NCBI RefSeq assembly: GCF_044377145.1
Contig: NZ_JBILJQ010000056.1
Coordinates: 1 to 35,459 of the forward strand
Length of the DNA: 35,459 nt
Source of the DNA: Aquimonas sp044377145
Lineage (GTDB): Bacteria; Pseudomonadota; Gammaproteobacteria; Xanthomonadales; Xanthomonadaceae
Direction: 5' to 3'
Part shown: positions 16,486 through 24,985 of the stretch, piece after piece
How the letters are laid out: the number at the start of each line of letters is the position of its first letter
Numbering within the stretch: the stretch's first letter is position 1
The notes under the pieces: generated by a model
Told to the model about the DNA's origin: nothing
Seen by the model: only the letters and a program-made list of their open reading frames with translations
Database searches by the model: none
Made by a program: the position numbers and the translations under genes

Positions 16486-18735
16486 TCAGCCGGGCTCGAC
16501 CCGATCAACCCGCTGGAAGCCGCGCGGCAGCGGGTTGCCGCGGGTGGCGCGGGCGCCGGAGTAGGCCTGCAGGTCGCGCCAGTTGAGGGTGAGCTTGCGC
16601 TGGCCGCAGTGCAGGATCAGCTCGCCGCCCTGGCGCACCACGGTGACCGCAATCACCCGCTCCTCGCCAGATTTCAGTTTGGCCGGGGCGATCTGCAGGA
16701 TCTTGTTGCCCTTGCCGCGATCGAGCTCGGGCAGCTCGGCCACCGGGAAGGCCAGCAGCTGGCCGGCATTCGACACCGCCACCAGCCAGTCCTGCGCGCT
16801 GTCGTTGATCGCCACCGGCAGCAGCACTTCGGCGCCGTCGTCGATGTTGAGCAGGGCCTTGCCGGCTTTGTTGCGGCTGGTGAAGTTCTCGAAGCGGGTG
16901 ACGAAGCCGTAGCCGAAGCTCGACGCCAGCAGGAAGCGCTGATCGTTCTCGCCCATCGCTGCGCTGACAAAGCCGACTCCGCTGGCCGGAGTGAAGCGGC
17001 CGGTCAGCGGCTCGCCATTGCCGCGTGCCGAGGGCAGGGTATGCGCCGCGGTCGAGTAGGCGCGGCCGCTGGCATCCAGAAAGGCCGCCTGCTGGGTGCT
17101 GCGGCCGCGCACGGCCACCAGCAGCCGGTCGCCTTCGCGGTAGGAAAGCCCGGCCGGGTCGACCTCATGCCCCTTGGCCTGACGCACCCAGCCTTTCTCC
17201 GACACCACCACGGTGATCGGCTCGCTGCTGACCAGCTCGGCCTCGGAGATCGCCTGCGCTGCGCCGCGCTCGACCAGGGGCGAGCGGCGCGCATCGCCGA
17301 ATTTCTTCGCGTCCGCCAGCAGTTCGTCCTTGACCAGCTTCTTCAGCTTGGCCGGCGAGGCCAGGATGCCCTGCAGCTTTTCGCGTTCTTTGGCGAGCTC
17401 GTCCTGCTCGCCACGGATCTTCATTTCCTCCAGTCGCGCCAGCTGCTTCAGCTTGGTTTCGAGGATGTACTCGGCCTGGGTATCGGTCAGGCCGAAGCGC
17501 GCCATCAGCACCGGCTTGGGCTCGTCCTCGCTGCGGATGATGCGGATGACCTCATCCAGATTCAGGAAGGCGATCAGCAGGCCTTCCAGCAGGTGCAGGC
17601 GACGCTCGACCTTGTCCAGTCGATGGTTCAGGCGGCGAACCACCGTGCCGGAGCGGAACGCCAGCCAGTCGCGCAGGAAGATCTTCAGATTCTTGACCTG
17701 CGGCTTGCCGTCCAGGCCGATCACATTGAAGTTGACCCGGTAGCTCTTCTCCAGATCGGTGGTCGCGAACAGATGCCCCATCAGCTGCTCGACATCGACC
17801 CGGTTGGAGCGCGGAACCAGCACGATGCGGGTCGGGTTCTGGTGGTCGGATTCGTCGCGGATGTCTTCCAGCCAGGGCAGCTTCTTGGCCCGCATCTGCT
17901 GGGCGATCTGCTCGATCACCTTTTCCGGGCTGACCTGGTAGGGCGTGGCGATGATCACGATGTTGTTGTGCTCGCGCACGTATGCGGCGCGGGCGCGCAC
18001 GCTGCCGCCGCCGGTCTCGTAAATCTTCCGCAGGTCGGCGGCGGAGGTGATGATTTCGGCGGTGGTCGGGTAGTCCGGGCCGCGGATGTGCTCGCACAGG
18101 TCGGCGACGGTGGCCTCGGGGTCGTCGAGCAGGCGCACGCAGGCGCTGACGACCTCGTTCAAATTGTGCGGCGGAATATCGGTCGCCATGCCCACCGCAA
18201 TACCGGTGGTGCCATTCAACATCAGGTGCGGCAGCCGCGCCGGCAGCCAGCTGGGTTCTTCCAGGGTGCCGTCGAAGTTCGGGCTCCAGTCGACCGTGCC
18301 CTGGCCGAGTTCGCCCAGCAGCACTTCGGCGATCGGGGTCAGCTTGGACTCGGTGTAGCGCATCGCCGCGAACGACTTGGGATCGCCGGTGGAGCCGAAG
18401 TTGCCCTGGCCCTCGATCAGCGGATAGCGATACGAGAACGGCTGCGCCATCAGCACCAGCGCCTCGTAGCAGGCCGAGTCGCCGTGCGGGTGGAATTTGC
18501 CGATCACATCACCGACGGTGCGCGCCGATTTCTTCGGCTTCGAGGCGGCGCTCAGGCCGAGCTCGCTCATCGCGTAGATGATCCGCCGCTGCACGGGCTT
18601 CAGGCCGTCGCCCAGGAAGGGCAGGGCGCGATCCAGCACCACGTACATCGAGTAGTCGAGATAGGCGCGTTCGGCGTACTCGTGCAGGGGAACCTGCTCG
18701 AAACCGTGGAAACTCTGGCGGGTCAGGTCGGGCAT
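16486..18735 (-). CDS. parC: DNA topoisomerase IV subunit A
   Basis: A 749-residue breakage-reunion subunit of topoisomerase IV, which decatenates daughter chromosomes together with ParE. The N-terminus reads EYAERAYLDYSMYVVLDRAL and LGDGLKPVQRRIIYAMSELG. The quinolone-resistance region is HPHGDSACYEA, with Ser87 and Glu91 in the positions of the sensitive E. coli Ser80/Glu84. The catalytic Tyr127 lies in AAMRYTES. The C-terminal half carries the ParC-type beta-pinwheel blades (SEKGWVRQAKGHEVD, SFGYGFVTRFENFTSRNKAG) and not the full six-blade set with a GyrA box, which separates it from GyrA (usually over 850 aa). parE is not in the window. A 165-bp repeat begins 41 bases upstream of the start. 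Confidence 0.97.
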   Translation of the reverse strand: MPDLTRQSFHGFEQVPLHEYAERAYLDYSMYVVLDRALPFLGDGLKPVQRRIIYAMSELGLSAASKPKKSARTVGDVIGKFHPHGDSACYEALVLMAQPFSYRYPLIEGQGNFGSTGDPKSFAAMRYTESKLTPIAEVLLGELGQGTVDWSPNFDGTLEEPSWLPARLPHLMLNGTTGIAVGMATDIPPHNLNEVVSACVRLLDDPEATVADLCEHIRGPDYPTTAEIITSAADLRKIYETGGGSVRARAAYVREHNNIVIIATPYQVSPEKVIEQIAQQMRAKKLPWLEDIRDESDHQNPTRIVLVPRSNRVDVEQLMGHLFATTDLEKSYRVNFNVIGLDGKPQVKNLKIFLRDWLAFRSGTVVRRLNHRLDKVERRLHLLEGLLIAFLNLDEVIRIIRSEDEPKPVLMARFGLTDTQAEYILETKLKQLARLEEMKIRGEQDELAKEREKLQGILASPAKLKKLVKDELLADAKKFGDARRSPLVERGAAQAISEAELVSSEPITVVVSEKGWVRQAKGHEVDPAGLSYREGDRLLVAVRGRSTQQAAFLDASGRAYSTAAHTLPSARGNGEPLTGRFTPASGVGFVSAAMGENDQRFLLASSFGYGFVTRFENFTSRNKAGKALLNIDDGAEVLLPVAINDSAQDWLVAVSNAGQLLAFPVAELPELDRGKGNKILQIAPAKLKSGEERVIAVTVVRQGGELILHCGQRKLTLNWRDLQAYSGARATRGNPLPRGFQRVDRVEPG

Positions 18736-18776
18736 CGTGTTCTTGGGCTTGGCTGCAGCAGAGGGGTGCGAATGCT

Positions 18777-18941
18777 AGCAGCCTGTCGGGCTTTGGGGGT
18801 CGAGGCGAAAATCCGCCTGCGCGAGGACAGTTTTTCGACGATTTGCAGGCCAATAGTGGTCTCTATTGGCCAAGAATCGGCGGAAAAATGGACCGCGCAG
18901 GCGGATTTGCAGCCCGACCAACCAAAATCCGACAGGCTGCT
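18777..18941. repeat. 165-bp repeat with inverted ends (copy 1)
   Basis: The left end is AGCAGCCTGTCGGGCTTTGG; the right end (18922-18941) reads in reverse complement AGCAGCCTGTCGGATTTTGG, 18 of 20 identical. A second copy at 24826-24985 shares both ends, the GGGGGTCGAG next to the left end, and GGACCGCGCAGGCGGATT near the right. There is no transposase inside, so it is a non-autonomous, MITE-like or REP-like element. Both copies point the same way and sit just upstream of a minus-strand gene (here parC). Confidence 0.85.
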
Positions 18942-19009
18942 ATCAGCTTGGGCTTGCCCTCCCGTGTGTGGACAAGGCGGTAGCCGGGGTTGCAACGGCC
19001 AGAACGACA

Positions 19010-19037
19010 GCGGCCGCACTCCGGAGAGTGCGGCCGC
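19010..19037 (-). terminator. Terminator of the TonB-dependent receptor gene
   Basis: A perfect 12-bp GC stem (GCGGCCGCACTC and its complement) with a 4-base loop lies 24 bases past the receptor stop. On the minus strand it is followed by TGTCGTTCTGG, a weak T-run. Confidence 0.7.
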
Positions 19038-19061
19038 GAATGCGCATTGCTGGTGGCCTGA

Positions 19062-21212
19062 CTACCAGGCGTAGCGGGCGCCCAGGACGAACTGGCGCGG
19101 GTTTCCGAACAGAATGCCGCGGGTGCGATCAACGATGTATTCCTGGTCGGTCAGGTTCTTGATCGCGAGGAAGGCACTCCAGCCATAGGTATTCGGCTCG
19201 TAGTTGAGCGTCGCGCTCCACACCGCGTGGCTGTCGAGCCGCCCGAACTGGCTGTCGCCATTCAATGCGGGCTGCGCCGTGTTGGCGAAGTCGGCCCACT
19301 GGCGGCCGACGTGCTGCAGTTCGAGGTTCATGTCCCAGGCGCCCTGGGCGTAGCCGACCCGGCCGGTGAAGGTGAACTCCGGTGCGTACGGCAGGCGGTT
19401 GCCGGCCAGGCTGCCGGCGACCGCCTGACCGTTGTCCACGCGGCGCAGCACACTGGACTGCTCGGCGGTTGCCAGCCAGGTTGCAGCAAGGTTGGCGTAC
19501 CACTCGCCAGCGCGATTCTGCAGGGCCTGCCGGTTCAGGCCGACCGCCAGCTCAAGGCCGGCGTATTCGGTCTCGCCCTGTGCCAGCGGCGTGCTGCCGC
19601 CGGCAATCGAACCCACCGCGATCTGGTTGTCGAAATCGCTCTGGAAGGCCGTGGTTTCAAGGTCGATGCGGCCGATTCGGGTGCGCAGGCCCAGTTCGAT
19701 ATTGGTGCTGCTTTCGGCGTCCACCTCGGTGCTGGTGCCATTGCCGGCGATCACATCCTCCACCCGCGGCGGGGCGAAGCCCTCGTGCGCCGAGGCGTAC
19801 ACGCTGGTGCCACCGGCGAACTCGTAGTTCAGGCCCAGGCCCCACAGCGTTTCGGCCAGGTCGTCTTGGCCGCGCGCGCCACCCGGCAGCCGGTTCTGGC
19901 GGCTGAATTCGATGTCTTCGCGGCGCAGGCTCGGGGTCAGCTGCAGGCGACCGAAGTCGAAGGTACTGGTGACGAAGCCCGACAGCGCGTCGGTGGTGCG
20001 GAAGTTGCTCTCGGCCAGCGTGCCGGTGCGCGCGGCCGGCGCCGCGCCGTTGATCTGCTTACGGTCCTGTTCTTCTTCGTGCCAGCGCAGCCCGAACTCG
20101 GTGCTGCCGTTGCTGCCGATCAGCGAGCGCGGCAGCTTGAAGCGGGTGTCGAGGCCCCAGGTTTCGTAGCTGCGAAGGCGGCCCTGTACCGAGTTGCAGG
20201 CGCGTGGATCGACCCGATCACCGCGGTAACGGGCATCGCGGAAAGCGCTGCCGCACTGGGTGTCCGAGGTGGAGCTGGACTGCCGCCACCAGTCGCGGTC
20301 GAAGCTGCTGTAGTACAGCGAGCTCAGCAGCTGGGTGCCTTCGGAGGGCGTGAAGGCGTGGCTCAGCGACAGCGCGTCGTGCTCGATGTCGAACAGATCG
20401 TCGAGAAAGGGGTAGTACTCGGCGCCGAAGTTGGCGTACTCCGCATCGGTGATGCCGGAGTAACCGACCTGCGATTCTTCCTGCAGGTGGTTGGCGCGAA
20501 CCGTCAACGCGTGGCTGTCGCCGAACTGGCGGCTGTACTTCGCGAACAGATCGGTCTGTTCGAGCGCAGTGTTGTCGCGGGCGCCATCGCCCTGCTTGTG
20601 TCCCAGATCGAACAGCAAGCCATTGCCACCCACGCTGGCATGCGCGGCCGCGAAACCACGCGTTCCGGCTGACACCTGCACGTGGCCGGCCGGATCCTGC
20701 GGCGGGTCGGGGGTGATGTAGTTGATCGCTCCGGTGATCGTCTGCGGCCCGAACCGCAGCAGGCCCGCGCCCTTCAGCACTTCGATGCGGTCGTAGCGCT
20801 GGATCGGGGCGTGGTAGTAGCTGGCGTTGTCGCCGTAGGGCGCATACATCGCCGGCAGGCCGTCTTCGAGCAGCAGCACCTTGGTCGAGCGGGTGGGATT
20901 GCTGCCGCGAATACCGATGTTGGGTCGCAGACCGAAGCCTTCCTCGTCGCGCACGGTCACGCCCGGCACTTTGCGCAGGGCCTCGTTTACGGTCAGCGCG
21001 CGTCCGGACACCAGAACGCTCTGATCAAGGATGGTCGAGCTGCCCTCGGCGGGCTCGCCCTTCACGTTCTTTTCGACGACCTGGATCGTGGCAAGGGTTC
21101 GCAGATTCACATCGGCGGCGGCTTCGGCGGCGGCCTCGGCGCGGGCTTGGGGTGCCGAGACGGCGAGTACGCAGCAGAGCGCCACGTAAAGAGGATGCAA
21201 GCGTGGGGACAT
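19062..21212 (-). CDS. FecA-like TonB-dependent outer-membrane receptor
   Basis: A 716-residue outer-membrane beta-barrel receptor, probably for an iron chelate. Residues 1-25 are a signal peptide (LYVALCCVLAVSAPQARA). A TonB box-like ATIQVVEK follows near residue 42. The plug domain has the FecA-type series VNEALRKVPGVTVRDEEGFG, IGIRGSNPTRSTKVLLLEDG, YAPYGDNASYYHAPIQRYDR and GPQTITGAINYITPDPP. The remaining ~500 residues are barrel strands ending in YAW, the expected aromatic C-terminus. There is no N-terminal signalling (STN) domain and no fecI/fecR beside it, so it is not a trans-envelope signalling receptor like E. coli FecA. A probable Fur box lies upstream and a hairpin terminator follows. 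The exact ligand is not determined. Confidence 0.92.
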   Translation of the reverse strand: MSPRLHPLYVALCCVLAVSAPQARAEAAAEAAADVNLRTLATIQVVEKNVKGEPAEGSSTILDQSVLVSGRALTVNEALRKVPGVTVRDEEGFGLRPNIGIRGSNPTRSTKVLLLEDGLPAMYAPYGDNASYYHAPIQRYDRIEVLKGAGLLRFGPQTITGAINYITPDPPQDPAGHVQVSAGTRGFAAAHASVGGNGLLFDLGHKQGDGARDNTALEQTDLFAKYSRQFGDSHALTVRANHLQEESQVGYSGITDAEYANFGAEYYPFLDDLFDIEHDALSLSHAFTPSEGTQLLSSLYYSSFDRDWWRQSSSTSDTQCGSAFRDARYRGDRVDPRACNSVQGRLRSYETWGLDTRFKLPRSLIGSNGSTEFGLRWHEEEQDRKQINGAAPAARTGTLAESNFRTTDALSGFVTSTFDFGRLQLTPSLRREDIEFSRQNRLPGGARGQDDLAETLWGLGLNYEFAGGTSVYASAHEGFAPPRVEDVIAGNGTSTEVDAESSTNIELGLRTRIGRIDLETTAFQSDFDNQIAVGSIAGGSTPLAQGETEYAGLELAVGLNRQALQNRAGEWYANLAATWLATAEQSSVLRRVDNGQAVAGSLAGNRLPYAPEFTFTGRVGYAQGAWDMNLELQHVGRQWADFANTAQPALNGDSQFGRLDSHAVWSATLNYEPNTYGWSAFLAIKNLTDQEYIVDRTRGILFGNPRQFVLGARYAW

Positions 21213-21263
21213 GGGCTGGAAATTCCGGCGGCAGGTTAATCAGCACGGAAGTATGAAACCGAA

Positions 21264-21278
21264 TGCGAACGATTAGCA
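21264..21278 (-). promoter_or_regulatory. Probable Fur box upstream of the receptor
   Basis: On the minus strand TGCTAATCGTTCGCA matches 11 of 15 positions of the 7-1-7 Fur consensus TGATAATNATTATCA. It lies about 52 bases before the receptor start, in an AT-richer patch of an otherwise GC-rich gap. Iron repression of an iron receptor is expected. Confidence 0.6.
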
Positions 21279-21451
21279 ATAACCAACCTGGGTGATGTCC
21301 CGCTGGGTCTGCCATCGAGCGTGTTCAGGATGTCCGCCGCAGGAGCCTTCGCGATGCAGACAGCGATGCCTGGAGCACGTGCAAACCGAGCCGCGGCCGC
21401 CGCGGCGGGCGTCAGTGATGCACTTCCAGCTTGCCAGTGCTGAACGCGGGT

Positions 21452-21473
21452 CGATCGGCGTGACTGCCGATCG
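21452..21473 (-). terminator. Hairpin after the mtn/C13 operon
   Basis: An 8-bp perfect stem (CGATCGGC and its complement) with a 6-base loop begins one base past the stop of the C13 peptidase gene. No T-run follows, so confidence is modest. Confidence 0.45.
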
Positions 21474-21474
21474 C

Positions 21475-22869
21475 TCAGTGCGTGGTCGCCCGCAGATGGC
21501 GCTTGAGCTCGGCGCCCATCGCGATCTGCGGTTCCGAGGCTTCGAGATCTTCCTCGGTTTCGCGCTCGGCGACGCGACGCTTGGCCTGTTCGAAGGCGGC
21601 CTCCCAATCCAGGGTGTCGGCCAAGGCATCGATCAACAGCGCGCGGCCGAAGTAGGTGAAGTCGGAGTCCACACCGCAGCCGAACGAGGTGCGGTCGGCG
21701 CGGGCGGCGGTGATCACCAGGGTCTGCGGGTCCTGCAGCGCCGGGATGAAACCGCCGGAGTAGCAGGCCGAGACGATCAGAATCCGCCAGCGGATGCCGG
21801 CGGCGTCGAGCATCTCGCGCAGGTCTTCAGCGCTGACCGGGTTCAGCGGCAGCGGTTCCAGCGCCACGTGCAGGTTCCAGTTCTCGCTGCCGTGGCTGGT
21901 CAAAAACAGCAGCAGCACGTCCTCATCGAGGTTCATGCGGCGGCCGATGTCCTTCAGCGCCACTGCCAGATTGGTGCGCGTCGCCAGCGGCGCCTGCTCG
22001 ACCGTGGCCGGGTTGTTGAGCAGGGCCAGCACGCGTTCGCCCGCGCCCAGGCGCTCAGCAAACAGGCGCGCGGCGAAGTCGACCTCGTTGCGGAAGACCT
22101 CTTCGGCGCCGTCGCCGCCGAAGGCCACGGCGTACAGCTCCTGCGTGCCGGCCACGCCCATCGGGATGGTTTCCAGCGCCGCCTGCAGGCGCCGCGGCTG
22201 GTCGTACATCAGGGCTTCGGGATCAAAACTGAAGCTCGGCGGCGCTTCTTCCCAATCGGCGGTCTGCGCTTCCCAGTCGGGATACCAGAAGCTGGTGTAC
22301 AGCGCGCCCTGCAGCGGCAGCAGACCGCCCACGGCAAGCAGGGCGCAGGCGAGCAGATGGCGCGCCGGCTGTGGCTCGGGCACCAGCCAGCGCAGCAGCC
22401 GCCACAGCAGGGCCAGTGCGAACAGCCAGGCCAGCAGCAGAAGCAGGGCGGTGTGCTGCTGTTCGGCGGCCAGCGCTTCGGCGCCGAGCAGCCAACCGAG
22501 CCAGCCGCTGACGCCTTCCGGCGTGTCGGTGTCCCAAAGTGCAAGCGCCAGCCGCAGCGGCAGCAGGGCGATCAGCAGATAGCCGGTCAACGGCAGCCAG
22601 CCGCCCGGACGGCGCAGCAGCCGCGCGACCAGGCCCGACAGCAGACCCAGCAGACCGACACTGCCGACCACCGCCACCAGATGCGCCCAGAAGAACGCGC
22701 GCGGCTCTTCGATCGCGCGCCAGCCGAACACCAGCTCGATCAGCAGATGCAGGCCGAGCCCCCACACGATCAGCCGCCCGGACGGCGGCAGCGGACGCGA
22801 ACGCGGCCGCAGCAGCAGGCCGAGGTGCAGGCCTTGGCCGAGCCCGGCCAGAGGGGAGCGCAGGCTCAT
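21475..22869 (-). CDS. Membrane-bound C13 (legumain-type) cysteine peptidase
   Basis: A 464-residue protein with an N-terminal membrane half and a C-terminal peptidase. Hydrophobic segments lie at about 32-48, 60-84, 92-112, 139-162 and 171-188. After a soluble linker (YPDWEAQTADWEEAPPSFSF) comes the C13 caspase-like fold, with the catalytic dyad in LLFLTSHGSENW (His326) and ILIVSACYSGGF (Cys369). Legumain and the GPI transamidase subunit Gpi8 belong to this family and cleave after Asn or Asp; the bacterial members are largely uncharacterised. Its ATG overlaps the stop of mtnC by four bases (ATGA), making it the last gene of the methionine-salvage operon. No known step of that pathway needs a peptidase, so its role is open. 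Confidence 0.9.
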   Translation of the reverse strand: MSLRSPLAGLGQGLHLGLLLRPRSRPLPPSGRLIVWGLGLHLLIELVFGWRAIEEPRAFFWAHLVAVVGSVGLLGLLSGLVARLLRRPGGWLPLTGYLLIALLPLRLALALWDTDTPEGVSGWLGWLLGAEALAAEQQHTALLLLLAWLFALALLWRLLRWLVPEPQPARHLLACALLAVGGLLPLQGALYTSFWYPDWEAQTADWEEAPPSFSFDPEALMYDQPRRLQAALETIPMGVAGTQELYAVAFGGDGAEEVFRNEVDFAARLFAERLGAGERVLALLNNPATVEQAPLATRTNLAVALKDIGRRMNLDEDVLLLFLTSHGSENWNLHVALEPLPLNPVSAEDLREMLDAAGIRWRILIVSACYSGGFIPALQDPQTLVITAARADRTSFGCGVDSDFTYFGRALLIDALADTLDWEAAFEQAKRRVAERETEEDLEASEPQIAMGAELKRHLRATTH

Positions 22870-23579
22870 GCCCGACCGGGCGTCGCGAGATCGATGTCGG
22901 CGAAGTCGATGTAGCGCGGGTGCCCGTGCGCGGCCTCGCCGATGCGCGCGGCGGGGTAGTCCTGCAGGCGATCGATCAAGGCGGTGGTCATGCCAGCATC
23001 GCGCGCGGCGTCGAGTTCCTCGACCACGTCGGACAGGAACAGCACCTCGGCCGGCGCCTGGCCGATGGCCTCGGCAATCCGGGTGTAGCTGATGGCCTCA
23101 CGCTTGCCGCCGATCTCGGTATCGAAGTGGCCGCCGAACAGCTCCAGCAGATCACCGGCCTCGCTGTGGCCGAAGAACAACTTCTGCGCGCCCACCGAGC
23201 CGGACGAATACACGTACAGCGGCAGGCCCTGCGCATGCCAGCGGGTCAGCGCGTCGGCGGCATCGGCATAGATGTGCGCGCGGTAGTCGCCGCCCTCGTA
23301 GCCGGCGCGCCAGATCATGCCCTGCAGGGCTTTCAGCGCGGTGTGCTTGCGGTCCTGGTCGATCCAGCCCTGCAGCACTTCGGCGATGCAGGCATCCGGG
23401 CCGGCGGCGCCGATCTCGGCGGCCACTGCATCGACCCAGCGCGCGACTTCGGGGTCACGGCCACGCGCCTTCAAGAAGGCCGGCAGCGCGCGCCGCGCGT
23501 ACGGAAACAGCACGTCCTTGACGAAGGCGATCGAGCTGGTGGTGCCCTCGATATCGGTGACGATCGCGCGGATCGGCAT
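22866..23579 (-). CDS. mtnC: Acireductone synthase (enolase-phosphatase E1)
   Basis: A 237-residue cytoplasmic HAD-superfamily enzyme of methionine salvage. It enolises 2,3-diketo-5-methylthiopentyl-1-phosphate and then removes the phosphate to give acireductone. The HAD motif I is AIVTDIEGTTSSIAFVKDVL (Asp9 and Glu11, the DIEGTT form typical of MtnC). YVYSSGSVGAQKLFFGHSEA carries motif II, and EVLFLSDVVEELDAARDAG carries the Asp of the last motif. The length matches the family (about 229). The ATG shares one base with the mtnD stop (TGATG) and the stop overlaps the C13 peptidase start. The bifunctional enzyme replaces the separate MtnW/MtnX pair of Bacillus. Confidence 0.97.
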   Translation of the reverse strand: MPIRAIVTDIEGTTSSIAFVKDVLFPYARRALPAFLKARGRDPEVARWVDAVAAEIGAAGPDACIAEVLQGWIDQDRKHTALKALQGMIWRAGYEGGDYRAHIYADAADALTRWHAQGLPLYVYSSGSVGAQKLFFGHSEAGDLLELFGGHFDTEIGGKREAISYTRIAEAIGQAPAEVLFLSDVVEELDAARDAGMTTALIDRLQDYPAARIGEAAHGHPRYIDFADIDLATPGRA

Positions 23580-24133
23580 CAGGCAGCGTCCCGCTCGAAG
23601 CGCGGAAAGCGCTGCGCGATATCGGTGCCGGTGAAGTTCGCCACCCAGCCGTCGGGGTTGTTGAACAGGCGGATCGCGATGAAGTATGGCTGCTCGCTCA
23701 TATCGAACCAGTGGCGGGTGTTGGCCGGCACGCTGATCAGATCGCCGGCCTCGCACAGCACCTCGTACACCTTGTCGCTCGGGTGCAGGGTGAACAGGCC
23801 GGAGCCGCCGACGAAGAAGCGCACTTCGTCTTCGCTGTGGGTGTGTTCGTTCAAGAACTTCTGGCGCAGCGCGGCGCGATCGGGGTGGTCGGGCTTCAGG
23901 CTGACCACGTCCATGCTCTGGTAGCCGCCCTCGGCGACCAGCCGATCGATGTCAGCGCGGTAGGCGGCGATCACTTCATCCTGGCTGGCGCCCGGCTGCA
24001 CCTCTGCTGCGGCCTGCCAGCGCTCGAAGCGCACGCCGATCGCGCGCAGCTGCTCGGCGATTGCGGCGTGGTCGCTGCTCTCGAACAGCGGCGAATCCGG
24101 CGTGGTTTCGTCGAAGATGCGGATGCGGCTCAT
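23579..24133 (-). CDS. mtnD: Acireductone dioxygenase
   Basis: A 184-residue cupin metalloenzyme that oxidises acireductone with O2. With Fe(II) it gives the 2-keto acid precursor of methionine plus formate; with Ni(II) it gives an off-pathway product. The metal ligands are visible: NEHTHSEDEVRFFV (His97, His99, Glu103) and His141 in TRHWFDM, matching Klebsiella His96, His98, Glu102 and His140 shifted by one. The substrate-side cupin strand GSGLFTLHPSDKVYEVLCEA is present. A GAGGAG nine bases upstream of the ATG lies inside the end of mtnB, whose stop overlaps this start by four bases. Confidence 0.97.
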   Translation of the reverse strand: MSRIRIFDETTPDSPLFESSDHAAIAEQLRAIGVRFERWQAAAEVQPGASQDEVIAAYRADIDRLVAEGGYQSMDVVSLKPDHPDRAALRQKFLNEHTHSEDEVRFFVGGSGLFTLHPSDKVYEVLCEAGDLISVPANTRHWFDMSEQPYFIAIRLFNNPDGWVANFTGTDIAQRFPRFERDAA

Positions 24134-24768
24134 GCGTTCAGTCTCCTCAAGTCCAGCTCGCAGGCGAGCAGAAATTCCAGCGCGTCCAGATGTCGGCGGG
24201 CTTCCGCCATGTCGCGGCCCCAGGCGTACACGCCGTGGCCATTGATCAGGTAGCCGAACAGATTGGGCTGGTCGAGCAGGGGCTCGATCTGGTTTGCCAG
24301 CGCGTCCATGTCCTGGCTGTTGGGCAGCACCGGAATCTCGACATCAAGCTCATGGGTGGCGTTGCCGCGGAAGGCTTTCAAGAGTTCATAGCCCGACAGC
24401 CGGATACAGCCCTCAGCGGCGAACAGCCGCGAGGCCACCGTCTGGTTGTGCGAATGCGTGTGCAGCACGCAGCCGATGTCGGGGAAGCGGCGGTAGATCT
24501 GCGTGTGCAGACCGGTTTCGGCGGACGGTCGCAGCTCGGTTTCCACACCGCGACCATCAAGATCGACCACCATGATGTCCTCCGGCCGCAGCCGACCCTT
24601 GTCGCGGCCGGAAACGGTCACCGCGATCAGGTCGCCATCCAGGCGCATCGAAAAATTGCTGCTGGTGGCCGGCGTCCAGCCCAGTTGGGCCAGTTCGGCA
24701 GCAGCCGAGATGATTTCGTGAGCGCGCTGTGGCAGCGCCTCGCGGGCGGTATCGGTGAGGGTTTTCAT
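24130..24768 (-). CDS. mtnB: Methylthioribulose-1-phosphate dehydratase
   Basis: A 212-residue class II aldolase-fold enzyme that dehydrates methylthioribulose-1-phosphate, the step before MtnC. Visible features are the phosphate-binding region TPATSSNFSMRL and VSGRDKGRL, Glu84 in PSAETGLHTQIYR, the zinc ligands of CVLHTHSHNQT (His103, His105) and INGHGVYAWG near the C-terminus. I start at ATG 24768 (MKTLTDTAREALPQRAHEII); the open frame further upstream is repeat sequence. There is no clear Shine-Dalgarno. First gene of the operon mtnB-mtnD-mtnC-C13 peptidase. mtnA, mtnK and the final aminotransferase are not in the window. Confidence 0.96.
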   Translation of the reverse strand: MKTLTDTAREALPQRAHEIISAAAELAQLGWTPATSSNFSMRLDGDLIAVTVSGRDKGRLRPEDIMVVDLDGRGVETELRPSAETGLHTQIYRRFPDIGCVLHTHSHNQTVASRLFAAEGCIRLSGYELLKAFRGNATHELDVEIPVLPNSQDMDALANQIEPLLDQPNLFGYLINGHGVYAWGRDMAEARRHLDALEFLLACELDLRRLNA

Positions 24769-24825
24769 AGGCGCGGAGTTTAGCTCGACGGGCTGGTAGG
24801 GCAATCCACCTGCGGCTCGAAAGCC

Positions 24826-24985
24826 AGCAGCCTGTCGGGCTTTGGGGGTCGAGACGATGGTCGACTGCGCAAGGACAGCTATTCGAAGTCTTTTGGCCAC
24901 CCGTGGGCGCTCGGCCAAGCATCGGCGGATTGTGGACCGCGCAGGCGGATTCGCGACACCGCCAACCAAAGTCCGACAGGCTGCT
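24826..24985. repeat. 160-bp repeat with inverted ends (copy 2)
   Basis: The same element as at 18777-18941: left end AGCAGCCTGTCGGGCTTTGG, right end complement AGCAGCCTGTCGGACTTTGG. The middle has diverged more than the ends. It begins 57 bases upstream of mtnB and ends 180 bases before the RHS gene, so it may sit in both promoters. Confidence 0.85.

Noticed and set aside
16609..19074. Very long open frame on the plus strand opposite parC (821 codons)
   Set aside because: It is antiparallel to parC, rich in Gln/His/Ala, matches no family, and arises from the GC-rich third positions of parC.
18863..19132. Small open frames inside both 160-bp repeats
   Set aside because: They exist only because the repeat lacks stops in one frame; the two copies encode dissimilar middles and have no start signals.
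19227..20672. 481-codon plus-strand frame opposite the TonB-dependent receptor
   Set aside because: Antisense to a clear receptor gene and without family features.
21292..22914. 540-codon plus-strand frame opposite the C13 peptidase
   Set aside because: Gln-rich shadow of a gene with intact catalytic motifs.
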